Shown piece by piece: positions 1 through 9,187 of a DNA stretch of 62,255 nt. The stretch is from Verrucomicrobiia bacterium (GTDB lineage Bacteria; Verrucomicrobiota; Verrucomicrobiia; Limisphaerales; JADLHS01). The notes beneath the pieces were generated by a model. The model was not told the origin of the DNA. It saw only the letters and a program-made list of their open reading frames with translations, and did no database searches. A program made the position numbers and the translations under genes. The stretch is taken from assembly GCA_011525685.1 (NCBI GenBank), contig WYBW01000129.1, positions 1 to 62,255 on the forward strand. Reading direction: 5' to 3'. Position 1 is the stretch's first letter; each line of letters begins with the position of its first letter.

Positions 1-2
1 AC

Positions 3-3000
3 ATTGCCTCCAAAGACACGCTCTATGACCTGCTCAAGACGGCAGCCAGTTCGACCCTTAAGAACCTGGCAGACCTGGCGATGGAACGGGCCGAGTTCGC
101 GGGGGCCGACGAATACGGCACCAAGGTCGCCAAGACCGTCGGCAAATCGCTGAACGTGTTGAGCAAAATCAGCGCCGTGGCGCAGGGAGTCGAGCGGGTG
201 ACCGGGCTGGTCAATGGGGGCACACTGGCCGTGGAACGCACCGTCGTGGTGGTGGGCAACCCCTTTGCTCCGCGCATCACCTCGTTCTTCCCGACGGCCG
301 GGCGGGGCGGCGAGGTGATCACCATCCAGGGCGCCAACTTTGGTAACACCACCAATGGCTTGAGTGTGAGTTTCCGCCAGTTCGCCAGCACGGACGATCC
401 GACCGCCTACACCAAGCGCGTCGAATTGGAAGTGCTCACCAACTCGAACACCAGCATCGCCGCGCGGGTGCCGTGGTGGGATTACGCAACGGACTTTCCC
501 AATGGCCGGGCCTACGTCGTGGTCGAGCGTGGCAACACGAATTCGGTCGGCAGTTCTGCGGCCTTGAGTCCTCGGTTTCGCGAGTTCCGCTTTCTGCTGC
601 CGCCGACGATCACATCCGTGTTTCCCGATCCGGTGCGGCCGGGCGACATGCTCGAATTGCGCGGGCTGGGATTCGATAACGAGCTGGCCCGAGAGTATGA
701 AGTGAACATAGACAGTTCTTACCAGAGTATCGGACTCACGGCGGACGGGTCTGGCGCGCGAATGATGTTTCGAGTGCCTCCGAACCTGGAAACCGGAGAA
801 CACGAGCTCGCTATCAAGCTGCGCGGGCAAACGGGCGCCAGTTTTCCGTTCACCGTCGAGTATCCGGCCTATCAGACACCGCACGGCGAGGCGCCCGGTT
901 ACGGCATCTTTGTCAACCAACCCGACTTCAGCAACGTTGCGGACGGTAAAGTCAGCGTCCAGGAAGCCTTTCTGATCATCGCCGGCCAACTGGGGCGGCA
1001 GATCGAGCAACATCCGCCTTGTGAATTTCTGCCACCCGATGAGCCGGGTTATTGTCCGCCCCAAGCCCGGGAAACCGACTTCGTTTATGGCGATGAACCA
1101 CAAACCGTTCTGGGGCCGGTGCATACCATCACTTTTGATGGCAATCTAACGATCATGGGCGCGCTGCCGCCGCTGCGCGAGCGTGTGCATTATCAGTTTG
1201 GCATTGCCGGTCAACCGGTGGTTCTGGATGGCACCGGCACGCCGCCGGGCACGTCGGGTCTGGTGCTGGACGGCGTCAACGGCGTGCGCGTGAGCGGATC
1301 GTTGATCATCCGCAACTTCAGCGGGCCGGGCGTTCATCTGCGCAATGGCGCGCAAAACAGTTCGCTCGAAGGCATCAGCGTCGTGAATTGCGGCAGCGGG
1401 TTTCTCGTGGAAGGTGGGTCTGCGGGGAATGAATTACGGGACTGTGCCGTTACGAACGTTGCTGGTCACGGTGTTCATTTCACGGGAGTCGGCACGGAAC
1501 GCAACTTGATGTCCTCCAGCCGGGGCGGCGGGTTTCCGCTCTCGCCCTATACCGTGATCACGGGCTGCGGCGGGAACGGCATCCGCTTGGACAATGGCGC
1601 CAGCTTCAACAACATCGTTCCGGGAACCATCCGCAATTGCCAGGCGGCGGGCATCTACCTGGGCGGGGCCTCGAACAATTTCTTCGGCTGGCCCACCGAG
1701 GAGTTGCGGCGGCGATACGACCTCGTGAACAACCAGACGGCGGGGGCGCATCTGGGGCCGGGCGCCGTGGGCAATGTGCTGCGCTATCTGAATCCCCTCG
1801 GCAACCAGGGCGACGGAGTGCTGCTTCAGGGACCGGGTTGTTCGAACAACGTCGTGGACCGCACTTTTGCCGGCGTCAATCTCTATGAAGGTGGCACGTC
1901 GTTGACCATTGCCAACGAAGGCTCGGGCATCCGCCTCACGGAAGGCGCGCAATACAACCTGGTCGGCACCCGCCTCGTGAGCCTCGGCCAGCACGGCTCC
2001 ATCAGCGGCAATCGCGATGACGGAGTGCTCTTGGAGGGTGCGAACACCGCCTTTAACACGGTCAACGCGCAATTCATTGGAGTGTTGGACCCGTACATCG
2101 GGGCGGCGGGTCTGCGGTTCTCGGCCAATGGCCGCAGCGGCATCGCCCTGCGGAATGGCGCACGCGACAACACCATCGGCGATCACAACGCGGACCTTGC
2201 CAATGCCATCTTCACCTGCCCGGACGCGGGCATCGAACTGCAAGGGACGGGCACGGACAACAATCTGGTCTTCGGCAATCAGATCGGGGCGTTCTTTTCC
2301 AGTTGGGTGTTGCTGGCGGGCAATCCAAACCGGCCCCGGATCGGTGTCTGGATTCACGACGGCCCGCGCAACAACACCATCGGCTTGCCCGGTGCGCGGT
2401 TGATCGTGCCGCGCTTTCCTGGCGATCCACTGGGGTCACCCGTTCAAGGCTGGAACGCCATCAACTCCTGCACCGAAGCCGGCGTGTTGATCGAGAACGC
2501 CAGCGGCACGGTGGGAACGGATGGTGTGCTCTCGGGTGCGAATGTCATCCAGGCCAACCACCTCGGGGAGCTCGACAACGGCAATCTCGCGCCCTCGGGT
2601 GAAGGGGCCGGGCTGAAGCTCGGCGCAGGTGCCGAAGCCAACTTGATCGGCGGTCGTACGCCCGAACTGGGCAATCGCATCCGCGGATGGTTTCGCGCGG
2701 GTATCTGGATTGACCAAAACCATCTTGCGGGTCCGGCACAACGCAATCGCATTGAGAACAATTTCATCGAAGGGCCGGGCTTGGGTATTTCCTACCGCTT
2801 CACCGATTACCTCACGTCCACGCCGTCGGGCGGCGTCGGCGTGTTGTTGACGGCCTCCAGCGGCCACGTGGTGGGGGAATCGCAACTGACCCGAAACACC
2901 CTCTACGTGAACCGTCTGGGTGTGTACCTTTCGGACAGTTCCAGCAACGTCGTCCAGGGTTTCTACATCACCAACTCCTTCAATGCCGGTCTGGTTGTGC

Positions 3001-4817
3001 GCGGCGGTCAGGGCAACCTGCTTGGCGGCGACGACCCGGGCCTGGGCAACTTGATCCACGCGTTCGGATTTCGTGACGAACCCAACTGGGCGGGGCTGGC
3101 CCTTTCGCTCACCAGCCACAACCGCGTGCGGAACAACGAGATTGGGTTGCTGGCCCCCGGACGCGGCGCCATGGGGATGTATCTCACCAACGCCGCGAAC
3201 AACGAGATCGGCGGCCCGGCCCGAATCAATGGCAACATCGTGATTGCCAATTACACCCACGGCATCGTCCTTGGCGGGACGGCTTGCGTCGGCAACAGAT
3301 TCTTCAACAACCGCATCGGCCTCGACCGCGATGACAACTTCCAGCCCAACAACGGCGACGGGGTGCGTTTGGAGGCCGGGGCGCGCGACAATTACATCGG
3401 CGGGTTGGCCGAGGTGACGCGGGCGGTGAGCAACCTCGTGTATTCCACTTCCCTGCCGTTGGGCAACCTGATTCTGGCCAACGCGCAGGCGGGCGTGCGG
3501 GTCGTGGGCGGCAGCACCACCGGCAATCGGATTCTTTACAATCAGATCAGCGGCAACCTCGGCAAGGGCATCCTGCACGAGGCCGGCGGAAACAACCTCC
3601 AGCCGCCGCCGGTGTTCCTCGCGTTTGATGGCAAGTCGGTTTCGGGCAATGTCGCCAGCCTTGCGGTCACGCCGCCAGGCAGTCTCATACAGTTGTTCAC
3701 CGACCCGGACGCCGGTGATCCCGAGGGCGATGCATTTCTCGGTGAAGCGACTGTGGGTCCGACGGGCCATTGGCGCGCGTCGCTGGTGGGAAGCTTGCGG
3801 CATCCCATCATCACCATGACCGCCACGCATGGTGGGAATGGTTCGACCTCGGAATTCGGCACCGGCGACACGACACTGGTTGGTTTCAGCATCGAGCGGG
3901 CGGATTCCACACCGCAAAGCTCGATCCCGGCCGGCGCCGTTCAGGCACCGGTATTTCTGCTTCTGCTCAAAGCGTTGAACGCCGACGTGCGGGTCAACTC
4001 GATAATCTTCGATACCACGGGCACTCTCCCCGATCAAACTGCGGTGGTGGCGGCGCGATTGTATCGCGACGATGACCAGAACGGCACGGTGACATCCGCG
4101 GACAGCCTGCTGGCCGGGCCGGTGACTTTTTCCGATGACAACGGACGGTTGACCTTCGCCAACATGAACCCGGTAATCGAAGCCAACTCGACACAACAGT
4201 GGGCACTGGCATATTCGCTGTCTCCAGCGGCGCCGGCGGGCGCGACTTTCCAGCTCATCCTTACCAACGCGCAGGTGGTGGACGCCCAGTTCATCAATCC
4301 ACTGGCGCTGGCGGTCAACCCGCAGGGTGACTTCGCCATCCTTTCGGCGGAGTTCACGGTGGGTGACGCTCCGGCAGGACAAACTTACGCCGCTTGGGCC
4401 TCGGACGTGTTTACTCCGGCACAACTCGCCGACCCGGAGATCAGCGGGCCGGATCAGGATCCAGATGGCGATGGACTGACGAACCTGGGCGAATATGCCT
4501 ATAACCTGAATCCGCTGTTGTCGGATCGCCATGTGAGCAGCGCCGACCGCGGCATTCCCACGGGCAGCCTCGCTGGAAATGACCTACGCATCACCTTCGT
4601 GCGCCGCAAAGCGCCCGTGGACCTGGTCTATGAACTGGATCACGCTGCCAACCTGCAATCGTGGTCCGATGCGCTTTCGCCGCCCGCTTATCTGACCTTG
4701 GAAAGCCAGGTGGACGTTGGACCGCCCGGGACGTTGGAGCGGGTGGTTTACCGCACAGTCCAACCCGCGGTGGGCAGCGGCCACTTCGTCCGGGTGCGGG
4801 TGCGGAAAACTCCTTGA
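3..4817 (+). CDS. Giant TIG + parallel beta-helix surface protein, 5' end outside window
   Basis: The reading frame is open from base 3, upstream of the first ATG at 81, so the window holds only the 3' part of this gene. From the ATG (1578 residues) two TIG/IPT-like Ig folds are visible at about 60-150 and 172-260 (each starts with a 'P.I.S.FP..' pattern). A very long run of Asn/Gly-rich right-handed beta-helix turns follows, about 350-1190, with recurring 'N.I.GN..G..L..GA..N.IGG' units. A beta-sandwich-like part comes next, then a Ca-binding repeat (DPDGDGLTNLGEY, about 1457-1469). Family knowledge: such proteins are exported and bind or cleave polysaccharide, or act as adhesins. No catalytic residues could be assigned, so the substrate is unknown. 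Several long antisense frames across it are GC shadows. Confidence 0.85.
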   Translation: MASKDTLYDLLKTAASSTLKNLADLAMERAEFAGADEYGTKVAKTVGKSLNVLSKISAVAQGVERVTGLVNGGTLAVERTVVVVGNPFAPRITSFFPTAGRGGEVITIQGANFGNTTNGLSVSFRQFASTDDPTAYTKRVELEVLTNSNTSIAARVPWWDYATDFPNGRAYVVVERGNTNSVGSSAALSPRFREFRFLLPPTITSVFPDPVRPGDMLELRGLGFDNELAREYEVNIDSSYQSIGLTADGSGARMMFRVPPNLETGEHELAIKLRGQTGASFPFTVEYPAYQTPHGEAPGYGIFVNQPDFSNVADGKVSVQEAFLIIAGQLGRQIEQHPPCEFLPPDEPGYCPPQARETDFVYGDEPQTVLGPVHTITFDGNLTIMGALPPLRERVHYQFGIAGQPVVLDGTGTPPGTSGLVLDGVNGVRVSGSLIIRNFSGPGVHLRNGAQNSSLEGISVVNCGSGFLVEGGSAGNELRDCAVTNVAGHGVHFTGVGTERNLMSSSRGGGFPLSPYTVITGCGGNGIRLDNGASFNNIVPGTIRNCQAAGIYLGGASNNFFGWPTEELRRRYDLVNNQTAGAHLGPGAVGNVLRYLNPLGNQGDGVLLQGPGCSNNVVDRTFAGVNLYEGGTSLTIANEGSGIRLTEGAQYNLVGTRLVSLGQHGSISGNRDDGVLLEGANTAFNTVNAQFIGVLDPYIGAAGLRFSANGRSGIALRNGARDNTIGDHNADLANAIFTCPDAGIELQGTGTDNNLVFGNQIGAFFSSWVLLAGNPNRPRIGVWIHDGPRNNTIGLPGARLIVPRFPGDPLGSPVQGWNAINSCTEAGVLIENASGTVGTDGVLSGANVIQANHLGELDNGNLAPSGEGAGLKLGAGAEANLIGGRTPELGNRIRGWFRAGIWIDQNHLAGPAQRNRIENNFIEGPGLGISYRFTDYLTSTPSGGVGVLLTASSGHVVGESQLTRNTLYVNRLGVYLSDSSSNVVQGFYITNSFNAGLVVRGGQGNLLGGDDPGLGNLIHAFGFRDEPNWAGLALSLTSHNRVRNNEIGLLAPGRGAMGMYLTNAANNEIGGPARINGNIVIANYTHGIVLGGTACVGNRFFNNRIGLDRDDNFQPNNGDGVRLEAGARDNYIGGLAEVTRAVSNLVYSTSLPLGNLILANAQAGVRVVGGSTTGNRILYNQISGNLGKGILHEAGGNNLQPPPVFLAFDGKSVSGNVASLAVTPPGSLIQLFTDPDAGDPEGDAFLGEATVGPTGHWRASLVGSLRHPIITMTATHGGNGSTSEFGTGDTTLVGFSIERADSTPQSSIPAGAVQAPVFLLLLKALNADVRVNSIIFDTTGTLPDQTAVVAARLYRDDDQNGTVTSADSLLAGPVTFSDDNGRLTFANMNPVIEANSTQQWALAYSLSPAAPAGATFQLILTNAQVVDAQFINPLALAVNPQGDFAILSAEFTVGDAPAGQTYAAWASDVFTPAQLADPEISGPDQDPDGDGLTNLGEYAYNLNPLLSDRHVSSADRGIPTGSLAGNDLRITFVRRKAPVDLVYELDHAANLQSWSDALSPPAYLTLESQVDVGPPGTLERVVYRTVQPAVGSGHFVRVRVRKTP

Positions 4818-4915
4818 GCCAAAGCGTGATGCCCGCCATGTGGAGCGGTGCAGGCGATACGGTTGTCGGGGATATGGCTTGTTGATTTGCTGAAACAGTG
4901 ATTATCTTGTTGGCA

Positions 4916-4954
4916 GGTTTTGGAAGGGCGGAGGATCGCCCAGCCCTTCTTGAA
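4916..4954. repeat. Inverted 'empty rnpB' segment: complements both ends of the RNase P RNA
   Basis: Bases 4939-4954 are the exact reverse complement of 5017-5032 (5' flank and 5' P1 strand of the RNase P RNA). Bases 4916-4929 are the exact reverse complement of 5457-5470 (3' P1 strand and 3' flank). Read on the minus strand, this is the start of rnpB joined to its end with only 9 bases between. The segment can itself fold as a hairpin (GAAGGGC / GCCCTTC), so it could also act as a terminator-like element after the preceding gene. Two matches of 16 and 14 bases in the correct order cannot be chance; the function is inference. Confidence 0.8.
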
Positions 4955-5021
4955 GTTCAGGGATTGAGAACGGCACAAATGATCTGAATGGGTCGGGTCA
5001 GGCTCGGTTAATGGATTTCAA

Positions 5022-5464
5022 GAAGGGCTGGGAGGAAAGTCCGAACACCATAGGGCGCGATGCCGCGTAACCCGTGGCCGCTGACGCAAGGAGGCGGACC
5101 GCGGGATACACGCGGGCGGCGACGATGCGAGTCGTCCCGACGGACAGTGCCACAGAAAACAGACTACCCGTTCCGGCAACGGAGCGGGAAAAGGTGAAAA
5201 GGTGGGGTAAGAGCCCACCGCCCGAAGCGCAAGCGACGGGGCACGGAAAACCCCATCGGGTGCAAGGCCAAATAGGGAACCGCGGAGCGGCCCGCTCCCC
5301 GGCCAGAGTGGGACAGGCATCTTGCCTGTCGGACAGTGTCAGCGGGGCATGGACAGGCTGGAAGCCCGTCCCACTTTGGTTCAGGTTCCGGGTATTGGCC
5401 GCTGAGACAAATGATTCTCGCCGCTTCGCAAGAGGCGGAACAGAATTCGGCTTACAGCCCTTCC
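5022..5464 (+). ncRNA. rnpB: RNase P RNA, bacterial type A
   Basis: Catalytic RNA of RNase P, which matures tRNA 5' ends. Conserved blocks are in order: GAGGAAAGTCCG at 5032, CCATAGGGC about 5049, CACAGAAA about 5150, GGTGAAAAGGTGGGGTAAGA about 5193 followed by GCCCACCG, GCAAGGCCAAATAGGG about 5261, and ACAGAATTCGGCTTACAG at 5440-5457. Helix P1 is a perfect 9-bp pairing of GAAGGGCTG (5022-5030) with CAGCCCTTC (5455-5463), which sets the ends. P15 pairs GGAACC (about 5276) with GGTTCC (about 5384). A palindromic repeat lies inside the P15 domain (see 5303-5379). Exact 5' and 3' termini are approximate by a few bases. Confidence 0.95.
5303..5379 (+). repeat. Palindromic repeat inserted in the P15 domain of RNase P RNA
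   Basis: CCAgAGTGGGACAGGC at the left pairs with GCCCGTCCCACTtTGG at the right with two mismatches, enclosing smaller palindromes such as GACAGGCatcttGCCTGTC. By comparison from memory with E. coli M1 RNA, the P16-like hairpin (GGAGC GGCC CGCTCC, about 5284-5298) is normally followed directly by the 3' strand of P15. Here about 80 extra bases intervene. The same GTGGGACAG / CTGTCC sequence type appears in degraded form after the pseudopilin operon (about 23060-23086), which suggests a dispersed element that has become a helical extension of the RNA. Confidence 0.75.
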
Positions 5465-5498
5465 AAAACCACTTTCCTTTTCGCGGTGGGTCGTCCCG

Positions 5499-6719
5499 CT
5501 ATCCTTTGCGTGCCAATGGATGTTGGCGATTGGCCAGCGGCAGCGAAACGCGAGCCCGGGCCAGCCCGGCGGCAAACACCGCGTGCGCCATCTCCAAAGC
5601 GCGCATGCCCGCCAACCCGCTGCAAGCCGGTTCGCGGTCGGTCCGGATCGCGTCCAGCCAGTCATCCACGACGCGCTGGTTGGCCCGTGCCACGCTCTTC
5701 TCCTCGGCGGTCCAGTCGAGGGTTGGGTCGCCCTCCACCGGCACCCATCGTTCGGTGCTGCCGGATGCGGACCACTCCAGTGGCCGTCGCAGAAAAATGC
5801 GCGGGGAAATGTCGGCAAGGATTCGCACTGTACCGCGCGTGCCGATCAATTCCATGCCCCAAGGGCCGGCCACCGCCTGATAATCCCGCCGGCTGCTGAA
5901 ACTGGCGGTGACTCCCTTCGGGAAACCAAACTGGGCAAGAAGATTGTCGCCAGCCACCGGACCAATGTCCTCCGTGGCCGGGCGGGCATCTTCGAGAGTG
6001 ATGTCGCGACCATCCTGAAGCAGCCGGCCGGAGCACCACTGCGGATCCCCGGCAAACCAGCGCATGAGATCGAACAGATGCACCCCCAACACGATGAGGT
6101 CCTCGCCCCCGGCGCGATGGTCCTGCTTGCCGTGGGCGCGGATTTGGAGCAGCTCGCCAATCAGGCCCGCCTCAAGTTGCTGTTTGAGAAACACCAGGTT
6201 GGGCGCAAGCCGCATCTGGTGGGCGACGGCAATTTTGAGCCTGGCGCGCCGGGCAACGGACAGCAATTCATCCGCCTCGGCCAGCGTGCGGGTGATCGGT
6301 TTCTCAAGGAACACGTGTGCCCCGGCGTGCAGGGCCGCCAACGCCATCGCGTGATGCTGCCTGGTCCAGCGCGGGGCCACGCTCACGAGGTCCGGCTTCT
6401 CCCGGTTCAGCATTTCTTGATAATCGGCATAGGCCCGGGCGGCGCCGTTGCGCGCGGCGGCTTTTGCCCGTCCGTCCGCATCGGCATCAGCCACAGCGAC
6501 GACCTCCACGTCCGGCCGGCCGGTAAAGATCATATCCAGCCCGTGACCATAATTCCCGGCGCCGGTGTGGCCAATGATGGCGGCGCGAAAGGGTTTACCT
6601 TCAGCCGCCGACAGGGAGGAAGAAAGCAATCCTGGCAGGGCGACCGGCATCGCTAAAGCGGCGGTGCGTTTGAGAAACTGCCGCCGCGTGGGAGGGCGTA
6701 TGGTTTTGGCAGGTGGCAT
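5499..6719 (-). CDS. Tat-exported Gfo/Idh/MocA family oxidoreductase
   Basis: 406 residues, NAD(P)-dependent sugar- or inositol-type dehydrogenase family. A twin-arginine signal is clear (RRQFLKRTAALA, residues 12-23, then a hydrophobic stretch to about 38). The Rossmann glycine motif (IGHTGAGNYG) follows at about 48-57, and the family EKPI motif (HVFLEKPIT) at about 135. The C-terminal half is the alpha/beta substrate domain. Export by Tat fits a cofactor-loaded periplasmic enzyme, as is frequent in Verrucomicrobia and Planctomycetes. The gene is convergent with rnpB, whose 3' end lies about 35 bases from the stop codon. The true substrate cannot be told from sequence. Confidence 0.93.
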   Translation of the reverse strand: MPPAKTIRPPTRRQFLKRTAALAMPVALPGLLSSSLSAAEGKPFRAAIIGHTGAGNYGHGLDMIFTGRPDVEVVAVADADADGRAKAAARNGAARAYADYQEMLNREKPDLVSVAPRWTRQHHAMALAALHAGAHVFLEKPITRTLAEADELLSVARRARLKIAVAHQMRLAPNLVFLKQQLEAGLIGELLQIRAHGKQDHRAGGEDLIVLGVHLFDLMRWFAGDPQWCSGRLLQDGRDITLEDARPATEDIGPVAGDNLLAQFGFPKGVTASFSSRRDYQAVAGPWGMELIGTRGTVRILADISPRIFLRRPLEWSASGSTERWVPVEGDPTLDWTAEEKSVARANQRVVDDWLDAIRTDREPACSGLAGMRALEMAHAVFAAGLARARVSLPLANRQHPLARKG

Positions 6720-6796
6720 GATGCGATTTCGGAGCGGGCGAATTATGCCTTGCCAACCGCTGGTCGGCCAAGTTGAATGTCGCCCCGCGATAGGTC

Positions 6797-6872
<76 letters not shown>

Positions 6873-7157
6873 TCTTAGTCAATAAAATCAAGGGTTCCGT
6901 GACGCACCCCCAAAACCCCGCCGGACGGCGTTTTCGCTTTGGGTTACTTTTGGCTTACTTTTTAACCTTGGCTTGGGAAGGGATCCTTCGGCTGTCTCCA
7001 CGCTCACCACCGCAGGCTTGCGCCATGTTTGGTGTCACTCGTCTTGGAAAAGCCAGACGCAGGCCGCGCAGCGCGTGGCGCGCCGGAGACGGTTGGGGCG
7101 TTGAGTCCGTTGGCGGATCGGGATTGATTTATTATCGCCAAACGATAAGGTGTCTCG

Positions 7158-7439
7158 GTGATTGTGAGTTTCGCTTGTGCCGAAACTGAGCGCATTTTCC
7201 GCGGCGAGCGTTCGCGGAGGTTTCCGCCGGACATTCAGAACACTGCGCGGCGCAAGCTCGAATACTTGCACCGGGCCAGACTCTTGAATGATTTGCGGAT
7301 GCCGCCGGGCAACCGGTTGGAGGCATTGGCCGGCGGGCGGAAAGGGCAACAGAGCATCCGCGTGAACGATCAATGGCGGATTTGCTTCGTCTGGCGCGAG
7401 GGCAACGCGGAGAGGGTCGAAATCGTGGACGATCACTGA
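7158..7439 (+). CDS. higB: HigB-type toxin, RelE/ParE superfamily
   Basis: 93 residues from a GTG start. The family pattern is present throughout: an N-terminal 'SF....T..IF.GE.SRR.P..I...A.RKL..L' and a C-terminal 'QWRICFVW..G.A..VEIVDDH' beta-strand block, typical of HigB mRNA interferases that cleave ribosome-bound mRNA. The toxin-first order and the HTH antitoxin 6 bases downstream match the higBA arrangement, the reverse of most toxin-antitoxin operons. It lies inside the tRNA-Phe repeat-bounded island. Activity is inferred from family; the gene looks intact. Confidence 0.92.
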   Translation: MIVSFACAETERIFRGERSRRFPPDIQNTARRKLEYLHRARLLNDLRMPPGNRLEALAGGRKGQQSIRVNDQWRICFVWREGNAERVEIVDDH

Positions 7440-7445
7440 ACGATT

Positions 7446-7769
7446 ATGAGCAAGCCAACAGAGCGATTGAATTCGGTTCATCCGGGCGACGTGCTGCGCG
7501 AGGATTTTATGAAGCCGATGGGCTTGAGTGCCTACGCGGTCGCCAAAGCCATCGGCACGACGCCCATTGCCATCAGCCAGATTTGCCGGGGCAGGCGGAG
7601 TGTCAGCGCGGAAATGGCCCTGAAGCTGGGGAGACTGTTCAACGTGTCGCCCGAATTGTGGATTGGCATCCAGGCGGATTACGACTTGGAAGTTGCCCGG
7701 CGGCGGTGCGAGAAGCGCATTGTGCGTGACGTTCATCCGCTGGCGGAATTGCAGGCAGCCGCAGCTTGA
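7446..7769 (+). CDS. higA: HigA-type antitoxin, HTH XRE family
   Basis: 107 residues. It opens with the HigA signature 'VHPGDVLREDFMKPMGLSAY' (about 11-30), followed by a Cro/C1-type helix-turn-helix ('AKAIGTTPIAISQICRGRRSVS', about 33-54) and 'ELWIGIQADYDLEVA'. It should neutralise the HigB toxin encoded just upstream and repress the pair's promoter. The pair is co-transcribed with a 6-base gap. No other gene lies between it and the right-hand tRNA fragment. Confidence 0.93.
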   Translation: MSKPTERLNSVHPGDVLREDFMKPMGLSAYAVAKAIGTTPIAISQICRGRRSVSAEMALKLGRLFNVSPELWIGIQADYDLEVARRRCEKRIVRDVHPLAELQAAAA

Positions 7770-7863
7770 AGTTCGCGCCAGGGCGGGCACATAGCGCGCA
7801 CCGCTCCCGCTTGTTGTCAGACGGCTTCGAATCGGTGACGAGCACATTGCCCCATGGAAATCC

Positions 7864-7905
7864 AATCCTTGTGTCGGCGGTTCGATACCGTCTCCAGCCA
7901 CCATC
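7864..7905 (+). repeat. Right attachment repeat: 3' half of tRNA-Phe
   Basis: 42 bases matching 41 positions of tRNA-Phe from the anticodon loop to two bases past CCA. There is no matching 5' half next to it, so it is not a tRNA gene. It ends 50 bases before the start of the LptF/G-type permease gene, so the insertion replaced or displaced that gene's original upstream region. Confidence 0.85.
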
Positions 7906-7955
7906 CTTTTCATTGTGCGGCGCGCCTGGACACCGCAAAGTAACTCCCGGCCATT

Positions 7956-9128
7956 TTGAAAACGCTGCACCGATACGTCACCCGCCAGGTCCTCGGCTCG
8001 CTGGTGATGACGATGTTCGTGTTCACCTTCGTGCTGTTGCTGGGGAACGTACTCAAGGCGGTATTGCCGTTGCTGGTGAACCGGCAGGCCACCTTCGGCC
8101 TGTTCCTCGAGGCCGTGGGTTTGCTGATTCCCTTCGTGTGGGCCTTCGCCCTGCCCATGGCCATGTTGACGGCCACGCTGCTCGTGTTCGGCCGGTTCAG
8201 CGCCGACCAGGAACTCACGGCCATGCGGGCCAGCGGCATCAGCGTGGTGTCGCTGATCATGCCGGTCCTGCTGCTGAGTCTGCTGCTGTGCGGGGTGAGC
8301 GCGCTCGTCAACCTGGAACTCGCGCCCCGCTGCCGAGTGGCCTACAAAAACCTTCTGTTTCGCGTTGGCGCGGAGCTGTCCAGCGCGCAACTGCCCGAGG
8401 GCCGGTTCATCAAGGAGCATCCCGGTTACATTTTTTACGTGGAGAAGAACCGCAACCAGGTCCTGCAAAACGTCATCGTCATTCAACTGCCGCAGAAGAG
8501 CAACACGGCCACCACCACCATCCAGTCGCCGCGCGGCCAGTACCGGGTGGACGCGGCCAATGGTCAGATCATTCTGGAGTTGTTTGACGCGCGCTACGTG
8601 ATTATGTCCGACGGCGAGGGGTTTCCCGGTTTCACCACGAACCTGACGATCACGCTCGAGCCCAAGCTTGCCCGGCCGGCGCGGAAGCGAACCGGGCTGG
8701 GGGAAATGACGTTCAACGAACTCAAGGCCGAACTTCGTGAACTTGAGGAACAAATCACGGCGCCGCTTTTGCCGCGTCCGGAGTCGGAAGGTTCGCGGGA
8801 GGGGGTGGAGCGGGACTTGAAAAAGCAGTTGGGCGATTTGACCTCGCCGGTGCGTGTGCAACTGCACCGGCAGTTGGCGTTTTCGTTTGCCTGTTTCGGG
8901 TTCACGCTGGTGGGCATTCCGCTGGGCATCCGGGTGCATCGCCGCGAAACGAACGTGGGCGTGGCGGTCGCGTTGGTGCTGGTGTTGATCTATTACAGCT
9001 TTTTGCATCTGGGCCAGTCCTTGGCGGCGCGTCCGGAATACGCGCCGCATCTGATCGTCTGGCTGCCCAATTTCATTTTCCAGGCTGTTGGGGTGGTCTT
9101 GCTGTGGCGGGCGGACCGTGGGGGATGA
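7956..9128 (+). CDS. LptF/LptG (YjgP/YjgQ) family permease
   Basis: 390 residues; inner-membrane permease family of the lipopolysaccharide transporter LptB2FG. The N-terminal half has three hydrophobic segments (about 12-35, 55-80, 98-120) with the family's 'YVTRQVLGSLVMTMFVFTFVLLL' opening. A hydrophilic beta-jellyroll region follows (about 125-290), then three more membrane segments at the C-terminus (about 305-325, 335-355, 365-385). The only reasonable start is TTG at 7956, since an in-frame stop lies at 7941. A gene pair LptF+LptG is usual; only one member is seen here. Confidence 0.88.
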   Translation: MKTLHRYVTRQVLGSLVMTMFVFTFVLLLGNVLKAVLPLLVNRQATFGLFLEAVGLLIPFVWAFALPMAMLTATLLVFGRFSADQELTAMRASGISVVSLIMPVLLLSLLLCGVSALVNLELAPRCRVAYKNLLFRVGAELSSAQLPEGRFIKEHPGYIFYVEKNRNQVLQNVIVIQLPQKSNTATTTIQSPRGQYRVDAANGQIILELFDARYVIMSDGEGFPGFTTNLTITLEPKLARPARKRTGLGEMTFNELKAELRELEEQITAPLLPRPESEGSREGVERDLKKQLGDLTSPVRVQLHRQLAFSFACFGFTLVGIPLGIRVHRRETNVGVAVALVLVLIYYSFLHLGQSLAARPEYAPHLIVWLPNFIFQAVGVVLLWRADRGG

Positions 9129-9187
9129 GCTCGCTCGGACTGCGAATGGCATAAGCGGGCGGCGGGCTTCACGAAGAACCCAAAACC

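Noticed and set aside
2436..4532. 698-residue open frame on the minus strand, and other long antisense frames inside the beta-helix gene
   Set aside because: Shadows of a GC-rich gene: no start-site support, Arg/His-rich composition, no motif; the plus-strand frame has clear domains.
6899..7189. 96-residue frame inside the island
   Set aside because: No similarity to integrases or known proteins, overlaps the HigB start, and shows no ribosome binding site.
7864..7905. Second tRNA-Phe gene
   Set aside because: Only the 3' half is present; there is no acceptor, D arm or anticodon stem on the 5' side.
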